64,000 bases of DNA from JARYLZ01 sp964388275 (GTDB taxonomy: Bacteria > Bacteroidota > Ignavibacteria > SZUA-365). This document shows, piece by piece, positions 62,855 through 64,000 of the stretch; the stretch's first letter is position 1, and every line of letters starts with the position of its first letter. The notes beneath the pieces were generated by a model, which was not told the DNA's origin, made no database searches, and saw only the letters and a list, made by a program, of their open reading frames with translations. The stretch is taken from contig CAYLZD010000002.1 in the NCBI GenBank assembly GCA_964388275.1, forward strand, positions 132,066-196,065, in the 5' to 3' direction. The translations under genes were made by a program, and so were the position numbers.

Positions 62855-64000
62855 ATGAAATATTCAGGCATGCCATGGGATTCTAATGTTCCCAGAAATT
62901 GCTACAGACGAATAATTTCATCCTATAAATACTATCCCGGCGATGGTGTGCTTTCTCTCAGCATTCCATCGGCCTGCCTGCAAACAAATCGAATATCCAA
63001 GATGATATATAGATGCGATGGGATAAACTACGAAGGCGAGATCGACGACGCCTCTAAGGCGTTGTTCGATAATTTCGTAATCTTCTTCAGGGGACTGCAT
63101 GACAATTACTGCTTCAAACGTCTTATTGTACCATGTGATTACCAATTGTTTGTTATCTTGAAATGCGCGGGTTGGGATCTAAGAGAACTCATTCTTCGAG
63201 TAGGCCGGGATTGCCTCGAATCGAGGGCGGCACTTGATAAATCGAAAATGCCCGGCATAGATAAATCTTTAAATGGCAATAATAGCAAAATAGTTGGAAT
63301 GTATGAAGATAATAGTAATGTATTAGCGCGAGGATTACACAGGCTGCTTCGTGATATTAATAATTTATTTGGCTATCATGACAAACCCATCCCCCCTTTT
63401 GCAATTACATTCGATGAACCGTTATGGGCTGGGAATCGTGAGCAAATACATCCAATCGATTTGAGCGCATTATGGTCGTTCATCATACAAATGAGAGAAA
63501 TGCATAATCCATATTATTATTCTGATTCTGGCAGTATGACATTGGATATAAGCGACTTTGAGATTCGTAATTATTTGGAATGTTCTGATTATATAGTATA
63601 TAACAAATATGATATAAACTGGGGATCTTTCGGACACTGGTTTGGCCATACCGAGGATCAGCGGGATGCATGGAAAGCATGGAAAAATGATTATGGAAAC
63701 AGGATGAGGGGCGCATATATTGATCTTATCAAAGACTCCGGCGAATACAACCAATTATTACCGGCGGCTAATGCCCTTGGTTTAACGGAGATATGGGTGT
63801 TTCCCGGAGAAGACGTATGGTGGAGTAAACAGAATAATCCATGCTCGTTGTTTCTGTATTACTGCGCAGAACTTTGTAAACGAGCGCTGAATTACGGATT
63901 CTCTCGAGATAAAACTCCGATCGAAGTAAAAAATACAGTGTTCAAGTACTGTAGAAAATATCCGCAGTGTCATTTATGCATTAATGAGGATGACTACTTA
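62855..64000 (+). CDS. AT-rich hypothetical protein, truncated by the right window edge
   Basis: The frame from ATG 62855 (GAGG 7 bp upstream) stays open for 382 codons to the end of the window, so it is incomplete. It is clearly coding although AT-rich (A/T-ending codons, Ile/Asn/Tyr/Lys-rich), unlike the GC-rich genes elsewhere. Residues 1-135 look like a beta-rich domain (LSLSIPSACLQTNRISKMI, FVIFFRGLHDNYCFKRLIV). Residues 160-380 contain segments reminiscent of a TIM-barrel hydrolase (SKIVGMYEDNSNVLARGL, PPFAITFDEPL, GAYIDLIKDSGEYNQLLPAA, GLTEIWVFPGEDVWW) and Cys-rich ends (KYCRKYPQCHLC). No family recognised; a glycosidase-like role is only a guess. Confidence 0.7.
   Translation, partial: MKYSGMPWDSNVPRNCYRRIISSYKYYPGDGVLSLSIPSACLQTNRISKMIYRCDGINYEGEIDDASKALFDNFVIFFRGLHDNYCFKRLIVPCDYQLFVILKCAGWDLRELILRVGRDCLESRAALDKSKMPGIDKSLNGNNSKIVGMYEDNSNVLARGLHRLLRDINNLFGYHDKPIPPFAITFDEPLWAGNREQIHPIDLSALWSFIIQMREMHNPYYYSDSGSMTLDISDFEIRNYLECSDYIVYNKYDINWGSFGHWFGHTEDQRDAWKAWKNDYGNRMRGAYIDLIKDSGEYNQLLPAANALGLTEIWVFPGEDVWWSKQNNPCSLFLYYCAELCKRALNYGFSRDKTPIEVKNTVFKYCRKYPQCHLCINEDDYL

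Overview
The window is GC-rich over its first 60 kb or so and carries about 50 densely packed protein genes. I found no rRNA, tRNA, CRISPR array or recognisable transposase. The organism looks like a Gram-negative member of the Bacteroidota/Chlorobiota (FCB) group. The evidence is a secreted protein with a C-terminal Por/T9SS-type sorting domain, a short primary sigma factor (287 aa, no region 1.1) of the Bacteroidota/Chlorobi kind, a DUF4292-type lipoprotein, a lamin-tail-domain surface protein, a two-component propeller kinase, and at least one promoter matching the Bacteroidota pattern TTG / TAnnTTTG.

Layout. 0-8.5 kb: spmA-spmB, a STAS protein, a YkvA-family protein, a RecQ helicase, a YraN-family protein and a secreted YCF48-like repeat protein with a sorting tail. 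8.5-12.6 kb: a twin-PDZ exported protein diverging from an ECF sigma factor / membrane regulator / DUF4097 module, then a twin YHS/TRASH protein. 12.8-23.9 kb: DAHP synthase and menG on the plus strand facing a minus-strand operon (DUF4292 lipoprotein, menF, menD-menH fusion, menB, menA, menC, menE). Together these cover almost the whole classical menaquinone route from chorismate; only a dedicated DHNA-CoA thioesterase is not seen. 24-28 kb: a CDF metal exporter and UvrA. 28-36 kb: a large propeller sensor kinase, two secreted proteins of unknown function and a GAF/degenerate-GGDEF protein. 36.4-45 kb: rpoD, a small ORF, SpoIID-like lipoprotein, lamin-tail protein, hybrid histidine kinase and its partner membrane protein.

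45-55 kb: two tandem, almost identical small proteins of unknown function ending in a CPPYCG motif, then a tight plus-strand polysaccharide cluster (wzm, wzt, three glycosyltransferases, a methyltransferase) and a convergent multi-span membrane protein. 55-60.4 kb: a minus-strand operon of ornithine carbamoyltransferase, carbamate kinase, aspartate-carbamoyltransferase-type enzyme, ornithine aminotransferase and a P-loop GTPase of the cyclic-2,3-DPG-synthase type.

60.4-64 kb differs in character. It has 1.4 kb of non-coding DNA with degenerate repeats, a probable gene remnant with a terminator, and a gene of unknown function whose promoter carries a run of nine G between its -35 and -10 elements (a candidate phase-variable promoter). 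It ends with an AT-rich gene that runs off the right edge and looks horizontally acquired. The most novel items are the poly-G promoter, the paired CPPYCG proteins, the repeat array and the MenD-MenH fusion.
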